Shown in pieces: positions 22,106-33,107 of a stretch of DNA of 64,000 bases. Source of the stretch: Lasiosphaeria ovina (taxonomy: Eukaryota > Ascomycota > Sordariomycetes > Sordariales > Lasiosphaeriaceae); NCBI GenBank assembly GCA_033439765.1, contig JAULSN010000004.1:3482001-3546000 (forward strand). Direction: 5' to 3'. Below the pieces are notes generated by a model, which was given only the letters and a program-made list of their open reading frames with translations, was not told the origin of the DNA and did no database searches. The position numbers and the translations under genes were made by a program. Numbering within the stretch: position 1 is the first letter of the stretch; every line of letters starts with the position of its first letter.

Positions 22106-24820
22106 ATGGCATACCTCGAACAGCTGGGGGCCTTGACTGACGAGCTCATCGCTGCTGTCGGGACCCTTCCCGAGTCGGCGCCCGAGAGACTGGATGCTGC
22201 CCGCGAGTCGGCCCTGCGCACTCTCCGGCACCACAACTTTCTTAGGACGAACCAGTTTGAGGTCCGAGACCGGCTCAACGGACTCGAGGAGCGCTTCCAC
22301 GTCGTCGGCCGCGATGCTCTCGCCAAGGCCCTGAGCAAGCGCCTGCGTGCGCTGGAACCCTTCGAGGACAAGCACACGCCTGACATTCTGCACTTCATCC
22401 TTGAGCTCTCGGACCGGCCCGCCCACAACTCAAAGCTCAGCGACCTGGAGCGCCTCGCCGCCCCCGAAACTGATTCCTTGTATAAACTAACCTGGAAGGA
22501 CATTGCTAGGGAAGACGGCTGGCACGAGGACAGCGCCCTCTGGCGCGATATCGACTACTCTCCCAGCTCGGACGAGGACGACCAGGACGACGCTCATTCG
22601 GCCGTCTCTTCCGAGTCGCTCACCAGCGCCTCCTCCGTCCCCGATAGCTACCGCCGCACCGCCCATGATCTGGTGATTAACCCGCCTGGAGGGAAGCTGT
22701 TGCTCGACCAGGTCCGCGAGAGCCAGGCCTGGCGAGATGCCGCCCCTGCAACAGGCGCAGATGGCCGGTCAAAGAAGACGCCCATCACGACTTCTCAGCT
22801 GCTACGTGAAGCCTTGTTCATGCTTGGCGGGCTGGAAACGACTTTGTTTGACTCGTCGTGCAATTTTATTCCTGTGTATCAGCTCTCCGGGGTGTCTTGG
22901 GACACGTACAAGGCCCTAGCAAGCTCCTTCGCCGAATGTGGCCGCAAGCTCGCCCCTTTGCGTGCGTTTATCAAGACGAAAGAGGACGTTCCACTTCTTC
23001 AGGTGTTTCAAGACTCGCTGCAGAGGGCCTTGCGGTCTTTTGACGGGCAACTCGCTGCGATCCAGAGCCGTTTGGTGGCCGTCGAGCAAGACGTGCCCGT
23101 GAGCCTGATAGGTCTTCTGCCAGAGCTAAGGCCGTCGTTGATCCCCCTGTATGTCTTGTCGAGTATTGTATGCCAGCTTCAAGAAGAGCGGAATGCACAC
23201 GCATTTCGCTACCTGGAACTGCTATTCGATGCGGCCGGCACAGCCCAGATGGAAGGAAGCGACGGCACCTACAAGCTCCTGGGCGGCATCTTCTTCGATT
23301 GCCTGCAAGTCTATCTGAAGCCAATTCGGCTGTGGATGGAAGAGGGTCGGCTGTTGCCTGGGGACCGCACCTTCTTTGTCTCCGAGGCTTCAACAAGGCC
23401 CCCGCTACCCCAGATCTGGAGGAGCCAGTTCAACCTCCGCCGAACCCCTGAAGGCAACCTTCACGCCCCGCGCTTTCTCCGGCCTGCGATCCATCGAATC
23501 TTTACGGCGGGCAAGAGTATCGTCGTTCTGAAGCACCTGAAACACCATGAATCTGCGAGGAGCCGGCGCGACAAGGCAGAGCCGAAGATGGATTTTGCCA
23601 CAGTCTGTCCAGACCATCTCGAGTTCGCGCCTTTTTCAGAACTTTTCGGGGCTGGGTTCCACGCCTGGATACAGAGCAAACACCACACGGCCTCTGCGAC
23701 CCTCCGGGAGCTGCTTTTCAGCGGCTTTGGCCTCTCCAGAGGGCTCGATGCCCTGCAGTCCATATACCTGATGTCGGACGGCTCAAGGTCTGATGCTTTT
23801 GCCGAGGCCGTTTTCAGGCACCTCGACAGCTTTAGCGCCAGCTGGAGAGACCGCTTCACGTTGACCGAGATTGCTCAGGAGGCGTTCTCGTCTTCGGTGG
23901 ACACGTATCGGCTCTCGGCTGAGATCAGCCCGCGCGCCGGCTTGCCCCACAGCGCAGTTGCTTCGCGGTCGTCGGTCCGCCTCAGCCTCCCCGTCATACG
24001 CCTCATCTACCGCCTAGACTGGCCCGTCCAGATCGTCATCTCGGAAGAGAGCGTGCAGGGCTACCAGGCCATTTTCACTTTTCTACTCCAGGCCCGCAGG
24101 GCCTTCTTCGTCCTCAAGCATCCCATCCTCGGCTCCTCCCACACGAGCAGCGACGGCGGAGGCGCGGTCAACGACCACCTGGCCCGCTCTTACTACTCGC
24201 TGCGATCCAAGCTGCTGTGGTTCTGCAACACCGTCATGACGTACCTGACCACGCTAGTGCTAGCGCCAAACACCGACAGGTTGCGGCAGGGACTGCGCGA
24301 CGCCGCGGACGTCGACGACATGATCACCGTGCACTCCGAGTTCGTCACCCGCGTCGTCAACGAGTCCCTGCAAGGCCCCAAACTGCAGCCGATCCGCGAC
24401 TGCATGCTAGACATGTTCGACCTAGCGCTCAAGGTCGAGGATGCGCGCCGCACAGAGACGGCCAGGCACGACGAGGAGGACCAGGAAATCTCCAGGCTGT
24501 CCGTCATGTCCTCGCCCGTCAAGACCCCCGCCAACAAGGGGAAGAAGGCCGTACGCCGGACAGAAGATGACGACGACGACGACGAAGAGGACGAAAACGA
24601 GCGGCAGCCCGACTGGGGGTCCGTCGTAGGTCAAGGAGCCGGCGGCGTCTCGGGCAAGCCGTACGCGCTGGCGCTGGGCGAGATGCACGCCGACTTCGAA
24701 CGCCACCTCCGCTTCGTCGCGGGAGGGCTCCGCGGCGTGGGGAGGGCGAGCCGTGACGAGGCGGCTGGGAAATGGGACCTGCTGGCGGAGATGCTCGAGG
24801 TGGGTATTCGAGGCGATTGA
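22106..24820 (+). CDS. Gamma-tubulin complex component, GCP5/Mod21-like
   Basis: Spc97/Spc98-family subunit of 904 residues and one exon, expected at spindle pole bodies or microtubule nucleation sites. I chose the ATG at 22106 because it has a good context (gcaccATGg) and is the first in-frame ATG; the frame is open upstream only through a hexamer repeat. Residues about 1-170 contain an HNFLRTNQFEVRDRLNGLEE block like the N-terminal region of GCP5/Mod21 proteins. The grip domains follow: ELLFSGFGLSRGLDALQSIY near residue 535, then LSLPVIRLIYRLDWPVQIVI near 630 and a segment carrying FTFLLQARRAFFVLK, both characteristic of the C-terminal GCP domain. An acidic DDDDDDEEDE stretch near residue 820 precedes a conserved tail. 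The family assignment is strong; the choice of GCP5 over GCP4 or GCP6 rests on the N-terminal block and the length. Confidence 0.82.
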   Translation: MAYLEQLGALTDELIAAVGTLPESAPERLDAARESALRTLRHHNFLRTNQFEVRDRLNGLEERFHVVGRDALAKALSKRLRALEPFEDKHTPDILHFILELSDRPAHNSKLSDLERLAAPETDSLYKLTWKDIAREDGWHEDSALWRDIDYSPSSDEDDQDDAHSAVSSESLTSASSVPDSYRRTAHDLVINPPGGKLLLDQVRESQAWRDAAPATGADGRSKKTPITTSQLLREALFMLGGLETTLFDSSCNFIPVYQLSGVSWDTYKALASSFAECGRKLAPLRAFIKTKEDVPLLQVFQDSLQRALRSFDGQLAAIQSRLVAVEQDVPVSLIGLLPELRPSLIPLYVLSSIVCQLQEERNAHAFRYLELLFDAAGTAQMEGSDGTYKLLGGIFFDCLQVYLKPIRLWMEEGRLLPGDRTFFVSEASTRPPLPQIWRSQFNLRRTPEGNLHAPRFLRPAIHRIFTAGKSIVVLKHLKHHESARSRRDKAEPKMDFATVCPDHLEFAPFSELFGAGFHAWIQSKHHTASATLRELLFSGFGLSRGLDALQSIYLMSDGSRSDAFAEAVFRHLDSFSASWRDRFTLTEIAQEAFSSSVDTYRLSAEISPRAGLPHSAVASRSSVRLSLPVIRLIYRLDWPVQIVISEESVQGYQAIFTFLLQARRAFFVLKHPILGSSHTSSDGGGAVNDHLARSYYSLRSKLLWFCNTVMTYLTTLVLAPNTDRLRQGLRDAADVDDMITVHSEFVTRVVNESLQGPKLQPIRDCMLDMFDLALKVEDARRTETARHDEEDQEISRLSVMSSPVKTPANKGKKAVRRTEDDDDDDEEDENERQPDWGSVVGQGAGGVSGKPYALALGEMHADFERHLRFVAGGLRGVGRASRDEAAGKWDLLAEMLEVGIRGD

Positions 24821-25140
24821 GAAGATAAATAGATAGATACCCCCCAAGATAGATAGCGACTTTCAGGAGGAGCGTGTTTTTTTTTTTTCACTCTGTCAAT
24901 CGCTGCGATTGCCGGATAGCATACTCCGTATTGATTTGAGATAAATGTCACAAAAAGCTATAACGTAATTTTCTTTCTCGAGAAGATGATTTCTTTTGTC
25001 TACTAGCAGCTACCACTTCCCACAGTCAGGTCTATCGCCAAGGTGAAATAAATGGCATATACTCGTCACGACATAGTCATACCGGCCGACTCACTACAGG
25101 ATCAAAGTTCTCGCTCAAGGCACATGAAGCGCACCAAATA

Positions 25141-25180
25141 ATAGACATATATGTATATATATATATATGCGCGCGCGCGC
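25141..25180. repeat. (TA)n(GC)n alternating tract
   Basis: An alternating AT run passes directly into a GC run on the + strand. It is an almost uninterrupted purine-pyrimidine alternation. Confidence 0.75.
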
Positions 25181-25219
25181 TTCTATGAACAGGCCGGGAA
25201 AACAACCCTCGATAAGAAA

Positions 25220-25236
25220 CCCCCCCCCCCCCCCCC
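25220..25236. repeat. Poly-C run of 17
   Basis: Seventeen consecutive C. As with the poly-G run near 19480, the exact count may be unreliable. Confidence 0.8.
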
Positions 25237-25374
25237 ATTCAATGATATAATCCATCCAGCCCAATCTCACCCCCCGTCTTTTTTCACTCGCCCCCTTATT
25301 AACCCCCTTTTTTCGTTTCAAACTTGTAAAGAAAACCCGCTATGTTTTCGACACCCAATACGTAAAAGAGAAGG

Positions 25375-25377
<3 letters not shown>

Positions 25378-25406
<29 letters not shown>

Positions 25407-25409
25407 CAT
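25378..25409. repeat. (CA)n(CG)n(CA)n alternating tract
   Basis: A CG core flanked by CA runs on both sides, followed by a TATATA-rich stretch to about 25430. Confidence 0.75.
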
Positions 25410-25576
25410 AGGTATATATACTATATATATCGAAAACCCTTAAACCGCCTGTTTATCTTTCCATGGAATGCAAAAAAGATAAACGAAAAACTCCTCCCAA
25501 AAAACTCCTAATAGGGAAAGACATTATGAGGGAGGAAATAAATACTTCGTCGCATTTAAAAAAAACACACCCGTTC

Positions 25577-27620
25577 CTATTCGTCGTCGCTCATCTCCAT
25601 AAGACTGCCGACGCCGCCGCCGCCCTTGTCTTCGTCGCGAGTCGGCCTGCCAAAGTTCAAGCCGCCGCGCCTCGCCGACGACCTGGCGACGGCCTTGCCC
25701 TTGCCGCTCCTGCCGCCGGCGGTAGTGGCAGCGGCGGCGGCGCGGGTCTTTAACTCGAGGCGCGATTTTGCGGCGAACTTGCGCTCTTCGAGCTCCTGCT
25801 CGAAGCGGTCGACGTCGGCGAAGTCGTCGCCGCCGTTGACGGGCAGCAGGGCGAGGTCGGCGCCGGCCGATTCCTCGAGGGCCTTGTTGAGGAGCTCGGT
25901 GGCGATGGGGTCCTGGGAGTAGATGGCCAGGGCCTCGTGGAGGACGCGGACGGCCTCGTCGGTGAGGCCCTTGTCGAGGAAGATGAGGCCCTTTGCGCAG
26001 AAGACGGCGGCGTCTTTGCCCCCGTCGCGGAGTACCTGGTCGAACTCGTCAAGGGCCTCGTCGTGCATGCGCAGGCGGCGGTATGCGTGGCCGAGGTTGG
26101 TGCGGGCGCCAAGCCAGGCGAGCGGGTCGCTGTCCATCTCGTCGGCGATGAGGAGCGCCTGCCTGAACATCTGGGTCGCCTCCTTGAGGCGCTCCTGGTG
26201 GTAGAAGACGATGCCCATCTCGTTGAGCAGCAGCGGGTCCGTCTTACAGAGCTGGTAGGCCGTCCGGAGGAATTCCTCGGCCGCCGTCATGTTGTTCATT
26301 GCGTGGTTTTGCATGCCCAGGAAGACCTGGGGCAGGTGGGTCCCGGTGAACAGCCGCGCGGCCGTGGAGTAGGCCGTGACAGCCTGGTCGTGCTCGCCCT
26401 CGGCCGCAAAGGTGTGGGCAAAGCCGATCCACGCGGGGCCAAAGTTGGCGTCCATCATGCTTGCTTTGCTAAAGAAGCGCCGGGCGTCAGCAATCTTGCC
26501 CGTCACAAAGTAGTAGATGCCGACGGCGAGCCACGTGCACGGCTCGTCCGGGTGCGTGTCGGCCAGCTCGTGGGCAATGAGAAAGAGTACGTTGGTCTTG
26601 CGCAGTTCGTACAGGCAGGCCAGGTGTACGGGGTAGACGGCGAAGTTGTACTTGTCGTCCTCGAGGATGGTGTCGGTGATGGCAAGCGCGCCCTTGAACC
26701 GGCACTGCGTGTAGAGCAGGTCAGCGCGGGCCAGGAGTATGTCGGCGTTCTGGGCGAGGCCGTAGTGTGTGGACAGAGACTCGATGGCCGTGTTGAAGGC
26801 GCGCGGGTTGCGGTACTTTGAGAGCTGCGTCTGGTAGAGCATGCGCACGTAGTCGGCCGGCTCGTCTTCCATGTCCGGGTCGTCGCCGGGGGCCTTGATG
26901 GAGCTGAACTCGAGCGACTGCATAAACTCGTCCTCCTCGTCGGGGGACATGAGCGAGTTCTTGACCAGCTGGCTGAAGGCCTCGAAGCACTGCACGTCGA
27001 TACGCAGCGCGTCCTTGTAAGCCTCCTTGGCGCGGTCGAATGCGTTCTGCTTGGAGTAGCAGAGGCCGCGCAAGTGGCACATGGCGGCCTCGTACCGGCG
27101 GTTGGACACCTCCTCGGCCGAGGTATCGTCGCCATGATCCAGGGGGTCGGAGGCCTTGGAGCCCAGCCTCGAGGGCCCGTGGCGGCCATTGCTCCGTGCC
27201 GTCTTCCGCTTGGCGTTGGCGGTGAAGAGATGGGTTGGGGAGTGCTCGCCGAGCAGCGACAGCGCGTCGGTGAAGTGGTTCTGACGGATCAAACAGTGAG
27301 CGGCGAGATAGCGGCAAGCGGGATTAGAGCCAATCAGGTCTTGCTTAGCGAGCAGTGCGTGGGCGCGTGTGAAGTTGCCGGCAGCAAAATGGACCTGGGC
27401 CAGCCAGAAAGCATCCTTATCGTCTTCTACGCAGGGGGAGGAAAGGTTAGAAAACGCAATCTCTCAGTAAGTGCGAAGGTGGTCGGGGCGTCGCATACAT
27501 ACTTGTCATGGCCAGCAGCTTGTCGCCGATGAAGATGGCGGAATCATACTGGGCCTTGTTGAGGGCGTCTTGGCGCCAGTCGCGGAGGAACTTCTCCATG
27601 TTGGGTTGTGACGAGGCCAT
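25577..27620 (-). CDS. CDC16: Anaphase-promoting complex subunit Cdc16/APC6 (Cut9)
   Basis: TPR scaffold subunit of the APC/C ubiquitin ligase, 655 residues. Exons on the minus strand are 27620-27503 and 27426-25577. The 76-nt intron (GTATGT, CGTAG) joins the N-terminal LRDWRQDALNKAQYDSAIF helix to DDKDAFWLAQVHFAAGNFTR in frame. A continuous superhelix of TPR pairs runs to about residue 580. Characteristic stretches are LAAHCLIRQNHFTDAL, YNFAVYPVHLACLYEL, THPDEPCTWLAVGIYYF, FGPAWIGFAHTFAAEGEHDQA, DPLLLNEMGIVFYHQ and NLGHAYRRLRMHDEAL, in the order expected for Cdc16. The tail is Arg/Gly-rich and acidic. It is divergent from the GH18 gene and convergent with the GCP5-like gene. Confidence 0.93.
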
Positions 27621-28526
27621 CGTAGGTTCTTGCGCGTCTTCATCCGTGTATTCGTATCTGGTGTGTATCTGGATCTGGATTGGACCTGTCTCTAGGCTTT
27701 CCGGGCAACAAGTACAAATCTGCTGCAAGCAATTGATGGGATGAGAAGCGAGTTGTGCGACAAACTAAGGTACCTGTCCACCTGAGTTAAGGTAGCTTAG
27801 ATTCCAGTGTTTGTTATCTAAGGTAGGTACGGAGTATTCCGTCGAGCCGTCGAGAACCTGTTTGCCGAGCAGTGCGCCAGTGAAATCGTTGCAACCAGGT
27901 CCATGGATGGGCGAGCTAGCTAGACGCAAAATTTACAATTGCGACGGCGGCGAGGATTCATGCCCTGGGGCAGCACGTCCAGAGCTGCTCAACTGAATAA
28001 GGTATGTAACTGCCTTTTTTCCAACGCGGCTGCCGAGTTGACGGTGGGATGCGGGACGCGCTGCGCTTGAGGCGGGGAAACGCGAGCTCAGGTGAGGGAG
28101 GGGACACTGGGCGTGAATGATGTGGGGAGAGGCGCCAAATGCGCAACTGCGCATACAACTGACAGCTGGCTGCAGCTGGCTGCAGTTGGTGGTAGCCCTT
28201 GGAACACAACCACGTTGGGCCTTGCATGAAACCACACTCGGATAATGGTGCCTGTCTTACACTGCAATGCCACTTTCATCGTGAGGCTCTCAGCGAACAC
28301 TACACTGGGCTTGCAGTCCCCTCGAGGCCCGTTGTCGCTGCCTGTCGAGGTCCCACGCTGTGATACTTTCCTTGATCCAGAGAACCTTCTACTTACCTTG
28401 GGTGCCCAGTTACTAAGGTTTCCAAATCCCGTCTTTCGTTTACCGTGCCTTACCTGCCTTACAGCACCTGCCTTATTTACTATTGTTTTTGGTGTCTAAA
28501 GGGCGGGCGGACAAGTCACCAAAGAG
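27621..28526. promoter_or_regulatory. Divergent promoter region CDC16 / GH18
   Basis: 906 bp between opposite start codons. It holds a near-palindromic TACGGAGTATTCCGT (27828-27842) next to CTAAGGTAGGTA, and further TACCTTGGG/TTACCTGCC strings near 28395-28460. Both motif types recur in other intergenic regions of the window. No gene is seen. Confidence 0.6.
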
Positions 28527-29594
28527 ATGCCTCCCCTACCCCACCAGCATGTTCCCCGCATCATCACGTACTACCAGACGCACCATGACGATGCGGGAAA
28601 GCACATCAGCGTGCTGCCGCTGCTGCAGCAGGCGGGCGTGAAGCTGACGCACCTGATGCTGGCCGCCATCCACCTCAACGAGGACCCGGCCGCCCTGACG
28701 CTCAACGACCACCACCCGTCGCACCCGCGCTTCACGACGCTGTGGGCCGAGCTGAGGATCCTGCAGGCCGCCGGCATCAAGGTGCTGGGCATGCTGGGCG
28801 GCGCCGCCAAGGGCTCGTACGAGCGGCTCGACGGCGACGCCGCCACCTTTGAGCGCTACTACGGCCCCCTGGCCGGCGTCGTGCGCGAGCGGGCCCTCGA
28901 CGGCCTCGACCTGGACGTGGAGGAGCCCATGTCGCTGGCGGGCATCATCCGCCTGATCGACCGGCTGCGCGCCGACTTCGGCCCCAGCTTCGTCATCACG
29001 CTAGCCCCCGTCGCAGCGGCCCTGCTCAATGCCCAGCACAACCTCAGCGGCTTCGACTACGAGGCGCTCGAGGTGATGCGGGGCCATGAGATCGCCTTCT
29101 ATAATGCCCAGTTCTACTGCGGGTGGGGCGACTGCAGCAACCCGGCCATGTATGAGATGCTCCTTCTCCGGGGCTGGCGACCTGACAAGATCGTGGTGGG
29201 CCTCGTGACCAACCCAGAAAACGGCTCCGGCTATGTCCCCTGGAGCGCCCTCTCGACCGTCATTCCTTTGCTTGCGGGACGACATCCCCGCTTCGGCGGC
29301 GTCATGGGCTGGGAATACTTCAACAGCCTGCCCGGCGGGCGGGCGAAGCCCTGGGAATGGGCCCAGGCCATGACGGCGCTGTTGAGAGGCCAGCGTGTTG
29401 CGTCGGAGAGCGTGGGTGGTAATGGGCCCGCCGCTGGTGCCTATGACGATACGAAACGTCACACGGCAAGTGACGAGGCTACTCTCCAGCGCGAGGCAGA
29501 TGCCGACGATGGGGTCAACGCTGACGGCATTCCCGCTACGACTGTGCCTCGCGAGTTTGAGTATTATTCTGATGGGGTAGGGGAGGATGAATGA
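28527..29594 (+). CDS. Glycoside hydrolase family 18 protein without signal peptide
   Basis: Predicted (beta/alpha)8-barrel glycosidase of 355 residues and one exon. The core has a first strand RIITYYQTHHDD, a KVLGMLGGAAKG strand with the GH18 SxGG-like position, and DGLDLDVEE, which matches the DxxDxDxE catalytic motif with Glu as acid/base. Later come VITLAPVAAAL, IAFYNAQFYCGWGD and MGWEYFNSLPGG, typical late GH18 strands with the Trp at the barrel base. The N-terminus has no hydrophobic signal, so I expect an intracellular enzyme acting on chitin- or GlcNAc-type oligosaccharides; chitinase versus ENGase-type activity cannot be told apart here. The last 60 residues are acidic and low in complexity. 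There is no neighbouring chitin gene. Confidence 0.88.
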   Translation: MPPLPHQHVPRIITYYQTHHDDAGKHISVLPLLQQAGVKLTHLMLAAIHLNEDPAALTLNDHHPSHPRFTTLWAELRILQAAGIKVLGMLGGAAKGSYERLDGDAATFERYYGPLAGVVRERALDGLDLDVEEPMSLAGIIRLIDRLRADFGPSFVITLAPVAAALLNAQHNLSGFDYEALEVMRGHEIAFYNAQFYCGWGDCSNPAMYEMLLLRGWRPDKIVVGLVTNPENGSGYVPWSALSTVIPLLAGRHPRFGGVMGWEYFNSLPGGRAKPWEWAQAMTALLRGQRVASESVGGNGPAAGAYDDTKRHTASDEATLQREADADDGVNADGIPATTVPREFEYYSDGVGEDE

Positions 29595-32500
29595 TGAAAT
29601 AGAGCATTTCGTCGCCGTCGAGACCCCGTCGTCCTTCAGGGGCTAGCAGCACCAGCATCACAACAGCATTGCAACTCCATCGTTCGTGACTCCGAGGTTA
29701 GTACAAGGGTGCGGCAGATACCTACTAACGGAGCCAATCGTGTTGACGTCGTCTCGGCTTTGGTGACACCAAGCCAGACAAAGCCCTGCCCGTTGTCAAG
29801 GTTCATTCTTTTCGGCGCTGAGGTGAGCCCAGCCGGTGGCTGTCGAGATCCTCACGTACGACTGTGCAGATCCTGTAGATCGGGGGCGAGCGGCCCCTAT
29901 ATTAGTGCATACATCATAGGGCGTTGGCGCAGATGCAATACGTAATACTTATCCGTTCCTTATTCGCCAAGGCGGGCTCTTGTTGGTCCTCGTTCTGTCT
30001 GGATAGCTGCAACTAGGTGAGCTCTTATGATTAAGTTTTGGCCGGCAGACCGCTTCAAGAGCCGCAGAGGGAATAGAAACCATGCCACGACACGACATGC
30101 CCGCCCGACGCTCTGCTGCTGCTGCAGACGCAAGTCCTCAATGACGACGGTCCTAGCCCGCCTTGACGCGTGGAGTCATACGAAGAGGCTGTAGTGTGTA
30201 TATTTGCTAGCCCGCGGCGTAGCTTACGGGAAGAGGCGGAGCCACACGTGTAGGTAGAGGGAATCCCCAAATATTAGCTAGGGCCCTGCGTCACGGATAT
30301 TGTCGCCGACTCTGACCCCTAAATTAGATGAGAATATGTACGTAGGTTGAAGTAACGAGTCCGACTTATTCGGAATTCCTCTATGATCAGTCGTCATCGA
30401 CAAATTCCAGACCCTTCTGGCTTTCTCTGCCCCTGGGGATCTTCTTTTCCTGGCCAGAGTCTCGGAGCCAGTAGTCTTCTGCAGGATGAGCTTATCTTTC
30501 TTTGTTTTGCGCGCATCGATGGTGAATCCAATGTTCTAGGCAATTCGCTATAGTGTCAGTGGTGGTGGGTGAATGCGTCGGTAATTGACCGCAAAAAGCC
30601 GTGATGATCTTTTCCTGGGGTTGACGGAGGTTGGGGTGGGCGCCCTTGTTGGGTGGGGGGGCTCTTGGCAAGGGATCGTTCTGATGTCATAGTGTCGCCA
30701 TCGTCCCGTACCCCGGTTCTTTGGCGCAGAAAAACAACGCCAATCACCTTCAGAGCCTCTTCGTTTGCGCCTCTCGTCCTTTTGGGTTCATTATTTGCTT
30801 CGTTTGCTTCTGTTGTCTAGGCTGGAATACCAACTCCGTCATTCAGACCAGGGCCCCGTTCTATTTTTTGGTTCTCGACTACAAGCTAATTCAATTACAC
30901 GGTAAAGTAAAATACAGTACAGCACAGCGTGTATCGCTGATTTGGTCTGGTAGTGCCGGATTGAAGGGGTTCAAGATTGCCGTGGATGCAAGCAGGGTTC
31001 AGATGGGAATTACTTGATTGCCGACGACGGCCGGGTCCAAAATAGCTTCACATGGGCAATGGGTAAACATGAAAATGCCATGTTTCGCAGCCGCCCGCGA
31101 ACACACCCCTCCCAAAGACCATGCAGCCGCAAGGGCCCAGAGCAGTCTGTCTGCCAACTTTCTGCAGGGCAGCAAGCATTTCTCGCATGCCAGCCAACCA
31201 CGCCGCGTTGGCAAACCAAGGCAGCCTGCTTGTTCAGTCAGCAACGAAGGGGCTACACTAATGTACGTGAACCGTACTGTACTACAACGACGTGTAACCT
31301 CTCTAGGACTACACTCCTATTATCGAACCTCGTGCCGAAATAATGAGTAAGTCATGTCGGCTATCGCTCCAACCACCCCGGACCTGCCTGGGTAGTGAGA
31401 TCTGGGACAATTATTTTTTATTCGACAAGCGTAGAACTACTACGTAAGGTAGAGTAAAATACCTGAGGTAAGCGTACACACACCCAAGTGTCTCATCGGT
31501 TTTGGCACAGAGGCGGGAGGTTCCAAGTAAGGGGTCCAGTCCACCGTCCCGCCCGCTTTCGTGGGCACTGTCCAACCATTGACATCATTGGAGGCAATGG
31601 CTCATCACTTCCTTACATGGAGATGGGGTGCGAACGACTGCTGATCTCGTCCCCCCAGCCCTTCACTGTATAGTACTCGGCACTCGGTCCTTCAGGGAGG
31701 AAAAAGAGAAGAGAGGTACCATAGAAACAACACACACTTTTTTTCTGCGCCGCTTCCTGCTGTCATCGATGGAGCCGTCGGCAAAGTCTCTCACGACGGG
31801 GGCATCGAATGTCTCCTCAGCCCTGTCCGCATCGACCGTCACCACTCGCCACGGTATGACGGCCACTGTGGAGACTTGAGCAGGTCGTCAAAAGTGTTTT
31901 GTGTTTCAGGGCGATCTCGCCGCCAAAAGGTTGGAAAGGGCGGCCCCTGGAGAGAAAAGGGAAGAGCAATGGGAGACTGGGCCAATGGCGTGCCACACGA
32001 TGGGGTCCTGGTTAACCACACCACGATTGCCTATGCCAAATTTTTTTCCCTTTCCCACCCCGTTTCCTTCGTGATCAGCAGGGTCTTGCCATTTCCGGCA
32101 TGGTCTTTACTCGGTCGTCCCCTCTTCTGCCCATTTTCCCGCTTCCTCTGCGCCGCCACTGGCGCTCCACCCACACCTCTGATGCCATCTCTCTTCTGCA
32201 TGGATCCTGGATGCCCTTAGCTATCTTTTCTCCACGCTTTCTGTAATTCGGTCACTGTGTGGTTGGACGACGAGAGGTAGAAGAAAAAACACCTCAGAAG
32301 CAAACACACGGGAACGGAAGTGGAAGGACCCTTATTTTTCCCGCGTCCCCTTTCCATCAGTTGCGATAGGAACCACCACTTGGGCCCGCCCATCATATCG
32401 TGCAGCCGTCTGCCCCATGCTCCAACGGTGTCCATCTTGTCGATCTTGTCTTTGAACGAGGCAAGCGTGCTGCTCGGAGGGTAGCAGTGCCAAAAGTGGT

Positions 32501-33107
32501 CTCACAACCGCCTCGTAGGTCGGTCTGGACTCTGGATGCTGGCGAGATGCCGCTTTCAGATTGGGTGGCTGGTTCTGGTTCGGGTCTGTCAGACCAGAGA
32601 GCCAGAATGTGACGGAAGGGCTAGTGTCCAATCCCATCAGGTAGGCGGGACCGCGGGGAGACGGAAGAATATCCTTCTTGCTCTCCGTCGACTGCTCCAT
32701 CAAACTGAAGCCAGCAGCACCCACAGCGCACCCGCACCTCAACGCACACGCCCCTTACACACACCCACCCCCAGCTCGAACAAGCGCCCGCCTTATGGGA
32801 TATAGACTCCCCTTCAGACCCAGACAGGCTTGCCCCCCTTCCGATTTCCGCTTATAAGTACAGATCATATCCCATCAACTGCCCCCCAATCTTTCTAAGG
32901 GCCCCCATATGTCTACCAGCTTTCCACTGCATACCCAAACAAACGTTTTTCTCTCTATTCCACTTCCTCCTCGCATCTGGCTAGACCAAACACACCCACA
33001 CACCCACACACAAGCATCAGCACAAGCACTACTTCCAAGCAGGCTCTCGGACTCTTCTCATCACACACATCAACCGACTTCTTCAAAACCTTCACACATC
33101 CGCAAAC
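29595..33107. other. 3.5 kb intergenic region GH18 to the small protein gene
   Basis: Short frames only, none with recognisable features. A frame at 31770-31879 (starting MEPSAKSLTTG, Ser/Thr-rich, with GTATGA after it) could be an exon, but I could not extend it to a gene. The last 250 bases before 33108 are C+A/C+T-rich with few G, a composition typical of strongly transcribed fungal leaders. Confidence 0.5.

Larger units (their letters stand above)
24821..25576. other. Convergent intergenic region GCP5-like / CDC16
   Basis: No gene. The region contains a TACTCCGTA motif (24922-24930), a (TA)n(GC)n tract (25141-25180), a 17-base C run (25220-25236) and a (CA)n(CG)n(CA)n tract (about 25378-25409) followed by TATATA repeats. 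It should hold the 3' ends of both genes. Confidence 0.6.

Noticed and set aside
25937..26821. 294-residue + strand frame opposite CDC16
   Set aside because: It is a shadow of the TPR coding exon with no recognisable motif.
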